Shown here: positions 44,768 to 53,116 of the stretch, piece by piece
Position numbering within the stretch: the stretch's first letter is position 1
Layout of the letters: the number at the start of each line of letters is the position of its first letter
Origin: Rhizobium deserti
GTDB lineage: Bacteria; Pseudomonadota; Alphaproteobacteria; Rhizobiales; Rhizobiaceae
Direction of reading: 5' to 3'
Length of the DNA stretch: 64,000 nucleotides
Assembly: GCF_004358025.1 (NCBI RefSeq)
Contig: NZ_SMTL01000009.1
Coordinates: 62,001-126,000 of the forward strand
Made by a program: the position numbers and the translations under genes
The notes under the pieces: model-generated
Database searches by the model: none
What the model saw: the letters and a program-made list of their open reading frames with translations, nothing else
Told to the model about the DNA's origin: nothing

Positions 44768-45088
44768 TGAACCTGAGCAAGATATCAACCTTCTCCTGCG
44801 CTATGGAAGCTATAGGCAAGTTGACGGGGGGCGTCGCTCACGACTTCAACAACCTCCTCACGGTCATTTCCGGCGGCCTCGAAATGCTTGACCGGCAGGT
44901 GGACCCAGCGAGGCGCAAGCGGCTCATCGATGGAATGCGGCAGGCCCCGAGCAGGGAGCTGGCCTGACCCGACAGCTGCTGGCTCTCTCCTGGCGTCAGG
45001 AGCTCAAACCACAAACCGGCGACATAGCGCGCCAGGTCGGCGGAATAAGCGAATTGCTCGACCGGAGCCTGAGGGGCGACGTCCTCTA
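44768..45088 (+). pseudogene. Histidine kinase remnant (HisKA piece, frameshifted)
   Basis: One frame reads [20 protein letters not shown], the histidine box of the hybrid kinases elsewhere in the window, then [20 protein letters not shown]. After about 44945 the homology continues in another frame ([19 protein letters not shown], then GGISELLDRSLRGDV) and stops. No ATPase domain follows. It is a 5'- and 3'-truncated piece of a kinase related to those at 21350-33208. Confidence 0.8.
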
Positions 45089-45432
45089 ACTGCGCTCGGC
45101 TCATAGATGCCTATTGCAAGAGCATCGGGCCGGACACAGACTGTCGCCCGTGCAGTAAATGCAGAAGGCCCTGAGCTCACATGGTCCGGGACTTAATTAA
45201 TCAGCACCCGGTGCCGCCGACGACGCGTTGCAGCCCTACCTGAGAAGCTTCCTTGTAAGTTGGGTAATCAGCGCCATATCTAGCATACGTTGCAGCCTTT
45301 CGGCTATCTGATCCTCCCGGCACAGCCGGTTGCTTGGCTGACCCTAATCTTTTGCAAACGTTAAATACTCTGCTGCCACGGGTGGAGATGTCAGCAGGCA
45401 TGTCTGGGTTATATCAGTTTAAGGAATTCGAC

Positions 45433-45726
45433 GTGATCAGAAGTACAATAGCCGCCCAGTCCCGCCAGATGTCTCCCTTCAACTATACCGACGCAGCAGG
45501 CTTCTATCCGGCCTGGAACCGGCAAAGAGCGAGCGGCCAGCGTTTCCGGCGGTTCGAGACCGCTGCCGAAGCGCTGCGTTTCGCCATTGAGGAGCTTCCA
45601 GCCGCACTTCTTCGCGGTTCGGTCATGGAGGTGGATGAAGCGCGCTTCGACGGCGCACAGATGCAGACGCTCTACGAGGCAGATGAGTACCCGCTGACGC
45701 GCTCCAACCTCCGTCGGAAACGGTGA
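45433..45726 (+). CDS. Small conserved hypothetical protein
   Basis: A 97-residue protein from a GTG at 45433, with AAGGA seven bases upstream. The core is FNYTDAAGFYPAWNRQRASGQRFRRFETAAEALRFAIEELPAALLRGSVMEVDEARFDGAQMQTLYEA. The pattern (TAAEALRFAIEELP, GSVMEVDE.RFDG) is, from memory, recurrent in small rhizobial proteins of unknown function. The longer frame from 45334 is unlikely. It precedes a DUF1488 gene by 45 bases in the same direction and may be co-transcribed with it. Confidence 0.75.
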   Translation: MIRSTIAAQSRQMSPFNYTDAAGFYPAWNRQRASGQRFRRFETAAEALRFAIEELPAALLRGSVMEVDEARFDGAQMQTLYEADEYPLTRSNLRRKR

Positions 45727-45771
45727 CGGGCGGTATTCCAGATTAAAAGCAAAGCTGACTAAGGAACTAAG

Positions 45772-46026
45772 ATGGCACTAGCTTTCCCAAACGCGAGCAG
45801 GAGCTTCGATGACGCCAGGAACCTGATCCGCTTTACTGGCTATGACGGCATGTTCGAGGTCCGGTTTTTTGTCGATGCCGCCGCCCTTTCGACCGCCAGG
45901 CTGTCAGAACAAGATTACCTGCGTGCCTTCGATGCTGCCCGCCTCAAAATCCAGCAGATAGCATCGAAGCTTTACAACCCGAAACACGGCATGACCTACA
46001 CGCTCAGAGCTGCCGATTTGCGCTAG
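45772..46026 (+). CDS. DUF1488-family protein
   Basis: An 84-residue protein matching DUF1488: LAFPNASRSFDDARNLIRFTGYDGMFEVRFFVDAAAL, then DYLRAFDAARLKIQQIASKLY. AGGAACTAAG precedes the ATG. DUF1488 proteins are small, common in alphaproteobacteria, and of unknown function. It follows the 97-residue hypothetical gene and precedes a transglutaminase-like gene by 190 bases. Confidence 0.88.
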   Translation: MALAFPNASRSFDDARNLIRFTGYDGMFEVRFFVDAAALSTARLSEQDYLRAFDAARLKIQQIASKLYNPKHGMTYTLRAADLR

Positions 46027-46215
46027 CTACTTTGGCTGGTGGACCGAGGCTGCTTGAGAACGTCGCAGCGGCGTTCTAGTGCCGCTGCCTTTGGATGTGC
46101 TTGCACGCATTGGCTGGTAATTAGCCGCTTTGAGCCGCTGGTGCCGACGTGCGGCGAAGTGCAACGGAGCAAGAACTCGAATCGAGCGGGTGAGATTTCG
46201 CTATAAGGACTTAAC

Positions 46216-47163
46216 ATGCCATTGCTGACGGTTCGCCATCGGACGACATACGCCTACCGTGAGAAGGTTATGCTTGCGCCTCACCGGCTGATGCTTCGAC
46301 CGAGAGAGGGGAGGGAGCTTAAACTTCTGACCCACGATCTTTCAACCGCTCCGAATGCCGAGATCATCTGGTCTACGGATGTCCTTGGGAACGCCGTTGC
46401 CACTGCTAGCTTTGAGAGGCTGAGCAACTGCCTCACGATCGAGAGCGTGGCGGAGGTTGAGGTCACGGCTCCATCCTGGCCTATCTACAACATTACCACC
46501 GGCAGCGCGGGTTACCCCTTTCGCTACTCCGCGGAGGAATGGACAGACCTTGGCGCCCTTACGGCGCCGGCCCACGTTGACCGAGCTGGACGTCTCCATG
46601 CTTGGGCGCAAAGCTTTGTAGCGGGCCCATCGACAGACACGCTTTCTCTTCTCCAGGATCTAAACGCTGGCGTGTTCAGCGGGATCTCCTATCAGAGCCG
46701 TGAGGATGAGGGCACACAGGCGCCTCTGGAAACTTTGGACCGGACCTGGGGATCATGCCGAGACCTTGCCGTTCTCTTCATAGAGGCAGCACGCTGTCTC
46801 GGCTTCGGCGCACGCCTTGTTTCCGGCTACATGTGGAACGGCGAAAGAAGCGTTGGCTCAACCGATCGGGGCTCGACCCATGCGTGGGCAGAAGTTTACC
46901 TCCCAGGCGCAGGCTGGGTCCCCTTCGATCCGACCAACTGCAAGATGGGCGGGCAAAACCTGATACCGGTGGCGACAGGCCGCAATATCGGTCAGATCAT
47001 GCCTGTAATGGGAAGCTTTGTAGGAGCCTCAGACGCCTTTTTCTCAATGCAGGTGGATGTAGAAGTTACATCCGGGAGCGCCCTAGGCGGAAGGAATTTA
47101 GAGCCCACTTCCAGTATCTGCTCGGCTCGGACAGGAGAGCCGTTTGTCGGTTTACGCTCTTGA
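46216..47163 (+). CDS. Transglutaminase-like cysteine peptidase-family protein
   Basis: A 315-residue protein. The N-terminal domain is the bacterial transglutaminase-associated region (LTVRHRTTYAYREKVMLAPHRLMLRPRE), followed by the transglutaminase core with the triad: cysteine in WGSCRDLAVLFIEAAR, histidine in STHAWAEVYLPG, aspartate in WVPFDPTN. IGQIMPVMGSFVGA follows. The final 20 residues (LEPTSSICSARTGEPFVGLRS) do not fit the family end and may be a replaced C-terminus next to a disrupted region. The start has AAGGACTTAAC upstream. Proteins of this type (sometimes with ATP-grasp/alpha-E partners) act as peptidases or amide-forming enzymes; no partner gene is present here. Confidence 0.88.
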   Translation: MPLLTVRHRTTYAYREKVMLAPHRLMLRPREGRELKLLTHDLSTAPNAEIIWSTDVLGNAVATASFERLSNCLTIESVAEVEVTAPSWPIYNITTGSAGYPFRYSAEEWTDLGALTAPAHVDRAGRLHAWAQSFVAGPSTDTLSLLQDLNAGVFSGISYQSREDEGTQAPLETLDRTWGSCRDLAVLFIEAARCLGFGARLVSGYMWNGERSVGSTDRGSTHAWAEVYLPGAGWVPFDPTNCKMGGQNLIPVATGRNIGQIMPVMGSFVGASDAFFSMQVDVEVTSGSALGGRNLEPTSSICSARTGEPFVGLRS

Positions 47164-47185
47164 TCGCGTAGGGAGCGCCTTCGCC

Positions 47186-47356
47186 TTATTCTAGGAGTTT
47201 CCCATAATCGAAGGTGATCAGGATGCTTTGGCCTGAGGCGTCGTAGATGGCTCCGCTTTCCAAGCCTTGATCGTGCAACTCCTCGACACGGTTGCGGAAC
47301 TCGGGTGTCTTCAACTGCTGCCCGCCGGATGCCCGCCGATTGTACCGACGACGCAT
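47186..47356 (-). CDS. Possible small protein of unknown function
   Basis: A 56-codon frame, MRRRYNRRASGG then KTPEFRNRVEELHDQGLESG and ILITFDYGKLLE. The composition looks coding, but no ribosome site is obvious, and it is next to a transposase/LysR remnant. It may be the C-terminal piece of a broken gene. Confidence 0.35.
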   Translation of the reverse strand: MRRRYNRRASGGQQLKTPEFRNRVEELHDQGLESGAIYDASGQSILITFDYGKLLE

Positions 47357-47359
47357 GCG

Positions 47360-47775
47360 CTATCTGAGGAATTGCGAGGCTATCAGGCGTCGTAGCCACA
47401 TGCATCCTGGATCGAGATGGGTGCGCCTGTGCCAGAATTGTCGGAAAACCACCGTCTTGGTGAGAAATGGCAGCGGATATTCTACCAGTTGACCCTGGGC
47501 GGCGAACGCCCGCACGAGCGGTTGCGGCAAGGCTGCAATCAGGTCAGTTTCAACCAGGATGAACGGCGCCCCCATGTAATGTGGGACGCGCAGAACGATA
47601 TTGCGCCTTGCAGCACGGGAACCAAGTCCGCCCTTAATCAGCTTCTCGCTGACCGCCGGGCTTTCGATGGCCAGGTGGTTGGCGTTGAGCTCGGCGCGTA
47701 TCGCCCTGTGTTATCGCATCAACAATCCGCTGGCGAAGGTCCGAAGAATAGGCGCGAGACATGGCAAGTCCTCCT
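47360..47775 (-). pseudogene. IS630-type transposase start fused to a LysR C-terminal remnant
   Basis: The upstream part reads MSRAYSSDLRQRIVDAI, the N-terminus of IS630-family transposases. About 20 codons later the coding signal changes frame and becomes the effector-domain end of a LysR regulator: NANHLAIESPAVSEKLIKGG, then MGAPFILVETDLIAALPQ, then RQFWHRRTHLDPGCMWLRRL. This looks like the junction of an insertion-sequence remnant and a destroyed regulator gene. No terminal inverted repeats were found. The remaining 47776-48035 contains nothing recognisable. Confidence 0.7.
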
Positions 47776-48035
47776 GCCATATTGATCATGAAATCGAGGC
47801 CAGAGGAACCGCCGGATTCGCAAAAGTCGCCCGACTCTCTAGCAGAGATTTTCGCTGACCTCCCGTTTGGTTGACACCCCTTCTTCTCCGCCCGGGGCCC
47901 GGCATAGGAGGCCGTTGGCGGGGGCTGCTGTTCACAACTCGCCGCTAGGTCCAGCCGAGGCAGGGAAGAAGTGCGGGAGGCTTCCCCCGCTGTTACGCAG
48001 TCGCCCAAGCGCCTAACTCAGTGGCACGATCAGCT

Positions 48036-48632
48036 CTAGAAATAATAGCTTTCTAGGATCTGTAACAGGGATCCACCAATCAGTGAGAGCATCAGCGGTA
48101 GGATCATGAACAGGACAAGCCCGAGCAGCAGAAAGCGTACGAGGCACCCGCCTGGTGCAACTCTAACTGATGGTCCGTCTGGAGTGGTATAACCTCCTCG
48201 AGGTCGGCGTCCAGCCCGCGCGACTGCTTCAAGTAGCTCCCGCATTTTTGCGGCGCGAACGTCACGCAGGGATGGGCTTGAACGGCTCTCCTCGGTTTTC
48301 GGGTCAAAAGGTCGTTTGGGTCCTCTGCTGCTCCAGGGCCCTGGCATCGGTTTTGGTCGAGACAGTGGAGGATCGGCCGGTCTTGCTGGCTCAGGCGGAG
48401 CGACCTTCCTTGGCGGCCGAGCGGCAGGCGGAAAAGGAACCGGTCGTTCCGTTGGTCGCTCCAAATCACCGAAGTTGGCGCCGCATTGAGAACAGGTTGG
48501 AGCTTCCAGCCATTGCCCGGGCTTATGGTTCGTGCAGTAGTATCGCACCTTAGCCTCGTGGCAAGCCTCGCATTCACCAGGAGTGGCCGTTGAGGTGCCG
48601 CAGTTCGGGCAACGCAGGATTACACCAGTCAT
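48036..48632 (-). CDS. Zinc-ribbon protein with a C-terminal membrane anchor
   Basis: A 198-residue protein. The first 50 residues hold cysteine pairs of a double zinc ribbon: CPNC (8/11), CEAC (20/23), YYC (32), CSQC (46/49). A proline- and arginine-rich linker follows (about 55-115), then a basic helix, then one hydrophobic segment near 165-195 (FLLLGLVLFMILPLMLSLIGG) that would anchor it to the membrane. Its start overlaps the end of the phosphatase gene by four bases, so it is the last gene of the vWA-kinase-phosphatase operon. In related kinase/vWA systems a zinc ribbon acts as an adaptor; that role here is inferred. Confidence 0.8.
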   Translation of the reverse strand: MTGVILRCPNCGTSTATPGECEACHEAKVRYYCTNHKPGQWLEAPTCSQCGANFGDLERPTERPVPFPPAARPPRKVAPPEPARPADPPLSRPKPMPGPWSSRGPKRPFDPKTEESRSSPSLRDVRAAKMRELLEAVARAGRRPRGGYTTPDGPSVRVAPGGCLVRFLLLGLVLFMILPLMLSLIGGSLLQILESYYF

Positions 48633-50026
48633 ATATGAGGATCCTGGGACATTTCGGTATCGGAGCTTTCGAGAGCAGTGTCTGGGTAGAACCCACGGAT
48701 CATTTCCGCAGGAATGTGAAGTCGGTGCACGCGAGGGAGGGCACCTTCAACATACTGCGCAATTGCAGGGGCCCGCTCGTAAGGGCCGAAGCTTTCACGC
48801 CTCAATCGTCGTGAGAGCGCTACGATCGTCAGCACTGGATGAATTCGGTAAGCGGGATAGGCCTCATATCGTTCTTCGACATGATCGTGACCGCGTACCA
48901 TGCGGGTGACGGGTCGTCCCATGCTCGCGCTTACGGCACAAAAAGCTGCGAAGTCCTCATAACCGAATTGACTCCCGCGGGAGAAACGATTTGGCAATTT
49001 CCTTCGCGCTTTCGGATGCGCCCTCGTCCACACAAAGTCAGACAGGCACATTTTGTCGTTCCAGTCTCCAGTCTCCACGAGCTTCGGATGCAGGTCCGCC
49101 AGCGGGAAGCCTCCGTGTACTGCGAGCAGCCCGTCGGGAAAGAACAGGGCACGCGGGGAGCGCGCAAACAGCCGTACTACGAGTTTACCTGCGCGTTCGA
49201 TCCATTCGTGGGTCAGATTGGCGTTTAGGAAATCAGCAAAATCGGAGGGATTTACGCTTGAGGTAAACCGCACCCCATCATAGGCGATTGCCTCGTCGTG
49301 GTTGCCGGCAATCAAGCAAACACGATCCGGAGCCTCGACGATCAACTCGAATACGCGAAGAAGCACTTCAAGCCCGAAGCCTTCATCATCGAAGAGATCC
49401 CCGAGGAATAAGATACTCGGCAGTCTAGTATCGTGCTGCAGATGCGGCTCGCGGATTACCGCTAGAGCAGCTTCAAGCGCAAGAAGATCGCCATGCAGGT
49501 CGCCGATGATCCACAAAGGTTCTTCGGGATCAAACCCCGAAATTTGGATGACCTTGTCTTCAGGATCAGCTCGATCTTTGTCAAACAACATGCCGGGCCC
49601 GTCTGCCTGATCAAGTAAAGCTTCCATCCGCTCCACGGTTGCCCGAATGTTGGATCGGATTAGAGCCGGATCTGCCGCGTCAGCGACAGACTGCCAGTTC
49701 AGATCTGCCACATCGACAATTTCCAAGGGAGGATGTTCCGCAGTGTCGTCCTGAGGCGCAGTCGGAGGGACGCTATCGGCTTCAGGCAGATGCTCTTCTG
49801 TGGTAGAAGGCAGGTCAGGTTCAACTTCCAATTTACCTTCAGCGCCTGAATCCGGAGGACTCAAAGCTGGGGCATCCAGGGCCAGGGGATCTGAAGACGG
49901 AGAGGGTTCCGTCGTGGCATTGTCGCCCGTTGCTGTATCTGGACCTGACGAGCATAGCTCGGCCTTTTCCTTTTCCTCGCCACTGGGATCGGGGCCAGGC
50001 GCCTCAGGTCTACTTGGCTGGCTCAT
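48629..50026 (-). CDS. PPP-family (calcineurin-like) protein phosphatase with disordered N-terminus
   Basis: A 465-residue protein. Residues 1-105 are rich in P, E, D and S and probably disordered. The catalytic part carries all PPP metal-site motifs: GDLHG (175-179), GDLFDDE (209-215), GNHDE (241-245), VHGGF (about 320) and RGHDH (about 396). It should therefore be an active metal-dependent Ser/Thr phosphatase. The DLFDDE form replaces the usual DxxDRG. It overlaps both neighbours by four bases (kinase upstream, zinc-ribbon gene downstream), so the kinase and phosphatase are made together and are likely antagonists on the same substrates. Confidence 0.9.
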   Translation of the reverse strand: MSQPSRPEAPGPDPSGEEKEKAELCSSGPDTATGDNATTEPSPSSDPLALDAPALSPPDSGAEGKLEVEPDLPSTTEEHLPEADSVPPTAPQDDTAEHPPLEIVDVADLNWQSVADAADPALIRSNIRATVERMEALLDQADGPGMLFDKDRADPEDKVIQISGFDPEEPLWIIGDLHGDLLALEAALAVIREPHLQHDTRLPSILFLGDLFDDEGFGLEVLLRVFELIVEAPDRVCLIAGNHDEAIAYDGVRFTSSVNPSDFADFLNANLTHEWIERAGKLVVRLFARSPRALFFPDGLLAVHGGFPLADLHPKLVETGDWNDKMCLSDFVWTRAHPKARRKLPNRFSRGSQFGYEDFAAFCAVSASMGRPVTRMVRGHDHVEERYEAYPAYRIHPVLTIVALSRRLRRESFGPYERAPAIAQYVEGALPRVHRLHIPAEMIRGFYPDTALESSDTEMSQDPHI

Positions 50027-51330
50027 CGCAGTGCACGCGCTGTAAGGGGCAGTTTGGCGATGCCTTTGGCCTGACGTCCGACGGCAACGCGATCTCCTTG
50101 CCGCAGAACATGAGGAGTGGTCAACGCCGCGCCGTTGACCAGCGTTTCATTGGGTGTACCGGCCACCGGAGACAATACCCATTGCCGTCCGGAATTGCGT
50201 TCGAGGACACACTGGCGATTGTCCCAGAACTCGCTGTCCGGCCCGAACTGCCGAATGAGCGGCTTGCCGATTTCCGTTCTTACGCCAATCTGCAGCGAAC
50301 CTCCTTCAGGACCCACGAGTTCGATCCTGTCCGAGATGATCAACTCAGCATCACGCCGAGCAGCGCTACCGCTGGTTGTTACAGCAGCAGGCCCTTCTAC
50401 TGCGGATGTTCTGGCGCCGCGACCACTCAGAGAAGCCCGAAGTTCAGCTGCGGTCGGCCTTGCAGTCGGGGAGGGCGAGAGGCACCGGTGCAGGAGGGTG
50501 CTGATCTCAAAATTGCTTGCCGGAGAGGGCATTAAGCCCACCAGAGCCGGCGGTTTGGCAGCGTAGCTTTGCACGAGCCTCGCATACTCCGCCTGGTCCT
50601 CCGTCCAATAAGGATGATAGCCCGCAAGAAGTTCGTAGAGCATCAAACCGCAGGTAAAGACATCGGAAGCAAGCCCCGGCACAGCCCCGCGCGTCATGTG
50701 CTCGGGCGAGCGGTAGTTGTCGGTGCCGATATATCCCTGATGCCCGTGCCAAGGCGCGCGGCGGTCAGCAAGGAGTGAGAAATCCATGTCGATCAGCTTG
50801 AGCTGGTAGCCTGCTGCGATGGAAGGATCCTGGATCAAGTAGGCGTTTGCCGGCTTCAGATCTGCATGCACGATCTTGGCTTCGTGCAGTGCCGCCATCC
50901 CGGTCATAAAGACCTTGGCCCAGGTCACGTGGCGAGCCCAGACGACGGGGTTGCTGGTTGCCGGCAACTCCGTGCGGCGATGCTCCTCCCGTTCCTCGTC
51001 AAGCATTTGCTGCAAGTCAGCCCCGTTCTCGACGAACTCAAATGCCTGGAAATAGCATGGACCGCCCCAAATCTCTTCGAAAGCATCCACCTGCCGCACT
51101 GCAAACTGAGCCGCCCGCCCGTCTTTGACGCGAGCACCCAATTCATTTTGATAGGCAACAAACGCTTCGTACCACACTACCGTCGGAGCGGGAGACTTGT
51201 ACTGTTTGAGAAAAATCTTTTCGCCAGCTGATGTCTCTGCTCCGTACGAAATCGCCATCATGCCTGGCCCGAAAACCTTCGTGACGCGATAGTGCCGGAT
51301 CTGATCTCCGACTTTCAGCTTCTTAGCCAT
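50023..51330 (-). CDS. Ser/Thr protein kinase with C-terminal FHA domain
   Basis: A 435-residue eukaryotic-like kinase. Glycine loop FGPGMMAISYG (20-30), ATP lysine K42 (FLKQY), catalytic loop VHADLKPANAYL with D157, K159 and N162 (the usual HRD arginine is alanine), metal aspartate D181 in LIDMDFS (normally DFG, here DMD), and RSPEHM in the activation segment. The activation-loop partner of the missing HRD arginine may not be needed. Residues 335-430 form an FHA domain (IGKPLIRQFG, VLERNSGRQWVL, NETLVNG, LRQGDRVAVGR) that would bind phosphothreonine. AAAGTCGG and TAAGCATGG surround the start. Located between the vWA and phosphatase genes. Confidence 0.92.
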   Translation of the reverse strand: MAKKLKVGDQIRHYRVTKVFGPGMMAISYGAETSAGEKIFLKQYKSPAPTVVWYEAFVAYQNELGARVKDGRAAQFAVRQVDAFEEIWGGPCYFQAFEFVENGADLQQMLDEEREEHRRTELPATSNPVVWARHVTWAKVFMTGMAALHEAKIVHADLKPANAYLIQDPSIAAGYQLKLIDMDFSLLADRRAPWHGHQGYIGTDNYRSPEHMTRGAVPGLASDVFTCGLMLYELLAGYHPYWTEDQAEYARLVQSYAAKPPALVGLMPSPASNFEISTLLHRCLSPSPTARPTAAELRASLSGRGARTSAVEGPAAVTTSGSAARRDAELIISDRIELVGPEGGSLQIGVRTEIGKPLIRQFGPDSEFWDNRQCVLERNSGRQWVLSPVAGTPNETLVNGAALTTPHVLRQGDRVAVGRQAKGIAKLPLTARALR

Positions 51331-51353
51331 GCTTACGCTCTAATGTGAAGCTT

Positions 51354-52244
51354 CTAGAGGGCGACTGTTGCTGCCGAACGTGACACGCTAGCTGCTAGTT
51401 GCTTCAAAGTATTGCGGAAGTTAACAGGATCCGACGTGAATTTCTGAAGCGCCTCCTGAGCGTTCAAGCCCTCATATTCAACGACTTCCCATTCGGACTT
51501 GTCGATCTGGCTCAATCGGTCATAGCCCTCGAAGTTCGGAGCAAAGAGGCTCAGGATTATACGGTTAGCCATGACCACGTTTGCGACGTCCTGAAGGGAG
51601 CCGCCCTTTGCTTCTGGGATGCTCATGGTTTCCTTGAAGGATGCGTCGGTGAAGACGATCACAACACGAGCTGCGTCGCTCCTGTAGCGCCACTTCGTTG
51701 GCTCCTCCACCTGCGATCCCTTTGGCGCTGCCTCCATCGAGGCAACCTTGTAGAGGGCATCAAGAAGCGATTCTGGCTCGTCACCGCCACCGTTCGCCTG
51801 CAGCGTACCCAGCTGCGCCTTCAATGCGGCCGCGTCGCGTACAAAGTCGTTGTCGACGAGCCAGGGCAGCCCAGCCGCCTGGTCGGCCTCCAGATCACGA
51901 TAGCCTACGACCTTACCCCGCCAATCACGAACCGGCGCGGCGTTGTTTGCATCTCCATGGCTGAGGGAGTCGATAAAGGCTTCAATGTTTCGACGTAGCG
52001 CGTCGATACAGGGAGCCATGCTGCCGCTGATGTCGATGAGGAAGACGATATCAGCAACGCCCTTTGTCTTAGGACGCTCCTGCACATTCGGCGAGGCAAT
52101 CACCGGAGCTGGAGCACCTTCTAGTTCAGCGGCATCGGCTGGAATTTCTGAAGCAGGTGGGACCGAGGATTCTTCAGAAGTCACTGAAGGCACATTTCCA
52201 AGGGAGGGCGAGGTCGGCTGGTCTTTATGTTCCAAGTCACTCAT
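51354..52244 (-). CDS. vWA-domain protein, first gene of the kinase-phosphatase operon
   Basis: A 296-residue protein (305 if the ATG at 52271 is used; GCGGA before 52244 favours the shorter form). An acidic, serine-rich leader of about 60 residues precedes a von Willebrand factor A domain with a complete metal site: DISGSM (D71, S73, S75), the threonine region GTLQANGGGDEPE, and VVIVFTDASFKE. The domain resembles TerY-type vWA proteins, which in tellurite-resistance and related systems work with a protein kinase and phosphatase (the TerY-P triad). It is 23 bases upstream of the kinase gene. A GGAAC-N17-GTT promoter lies about 60 bases before its start. Confidence 0.88.
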   Translation of the reverse strand: MSDLEHKDQPTSPSLGNVPSVTSEESSVPPASEIPADAAELEGAPAPVIASPNVQERPKTKGVADIVFLIDISGSMAPCIDALRRNIEAFIDSLSHGDANNAAPVRDWRGKVVGYRDLEADQAAGLPWLVDNDFVRDAAALKAQLGTLQANGGGDEPESLLDALYKVASMEAAPKGSQVEEPTKWRYRSDAARVVIVFTDASFKETMSIPEAKGGSLQDVANVVMANRIILSLFAPNFEGYDRLSQIDKSEWEVVEYEGLNAQEALQKFTSDPVNFRNTLKQLAASVSRSAATVAL

Positions 52245-52303
52245 ATCAATCCGCTGTCTGTTAGGATCCATCCAGGCGCTAGGTTACCAGCACCGCAACC
52301 GAC

Positions 52304-52328
52304 AACACCTCCACCAGCGCAAAGTTCC
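52304..52328 (-). promoter_or_regulatory. Candidate EcfG (general stress) promoter of the vWA-kinase operon
   Basis: On the minus strand GGAAC (52328-52324), 17-base spacer, GTT (52306-52304). The alphaproteobacterial EcfG consensus is GGAAC-N16/17-(C)GTT. It ends about 60 bases before the vWA start at 52244, a suitable distance. The base before GTT is T rather than C, so it is a good but not perfect match. Confidence 0.5.
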
Positions 52329-52603
52329 GAGCGGCCCCTGAAGCGACCTCACTATAATCGGGGTGCAAGGGCAAACACTAGGTCGGCGCTTCCAAGTTCG
52401 AAAATGCATTACGAAACGAGAGAAATGCGAGCGCATAAGGGTGAACGTGAGGCGGAAAACTAAAGCTGATCCTCAGTCGCGATAGGAAACTCATTCTCGA
52501 TCTTAAAGATGCATGGCACAAGAAGATCCCGCGAGCGGCCTGTATCGATACGGGCACCTGTCGACGGTTATCTGCTTGGTAGCCAGCGTTTCCGAAATGG
52601 TTA

Positions 52604-52979
52604 AGACTTTAGCGACTTCACTAACCAGAGAGTCAGCCTTCGCATGAGATGGTGCCGGCCGGAGGTCCGAATGATCCGGCTGATGTCTTGTATCACCGAG
52701 CAGCACAACTGGCTGCTTTTGCTTGTTGCAGTCTTTGTATGCGTCGCGGGCAATCTGGCCGGTGGTGTCTTCATGCTGTCGCGCGCGCGCCAATGCGTGA
52801 AGGCGCATCGAAACCTCTGGCTTGCCGTCGCCGGTGCCCTGCTCGGAGGAACGATCTGGGCAACGCATTTCGTTCCCATGCTCTCATACAATGTTCCTGT
52901 ATCATATCAGGTGCTGGAAACCGGGCTGTCCATAGTCGTGGCGGTCGCGGTCTCTTGTCTCGCCACTTTTACCTTCCTC
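52604..52979 (+). repeat. Duplicated 5' part of the MHYT gene
   Basis: About 375 bases are homologous to 10645-11026 and very similar at the nucleotide level, including the ribosome site GGCCGGAGGTCCG before the ATG. The copy has a three-base insertion (an extra glycine codon) and then diverges abruptly after the codons for FTFL. Confidence 0.8.
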
Positions 52980-53009
52980 AAGGGCTCTTCGCTGTATTCC
53001 AACGCGTAA
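52671..53009 (+). pseudogene. Truncated MHYT-sensor copy
   Basis: 112 codons starting MIRLMSCITEQHNWLLLLVA, matching the first 100 residues of the MHYT-GGDEF-EAL protein at 10721 (about three membrane helices). Homology ends at FTFL and the frame closes ten residues later. There is no GGDEF or EAL part. The ribosome site is intact, so a short membrane fragment could still be made. Confidence 0.8.
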
Positions 53010-53116
53010 TAACAAAGTCAGCCTTAGTTCCGTTTAGTCGAGCCGTCCGTACGATTTTGACCGAAACTATGCAGACAGACCTGGGTTCTGCTTGCTTCGC
53101 TTTGGAGATCCGGACG

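Noticed and set aside
45201-45401. 66-codon minus-strand frame ending GGTGC
   Set aside because: No recognisable start or family and no similarity to known small proteins that I can see.
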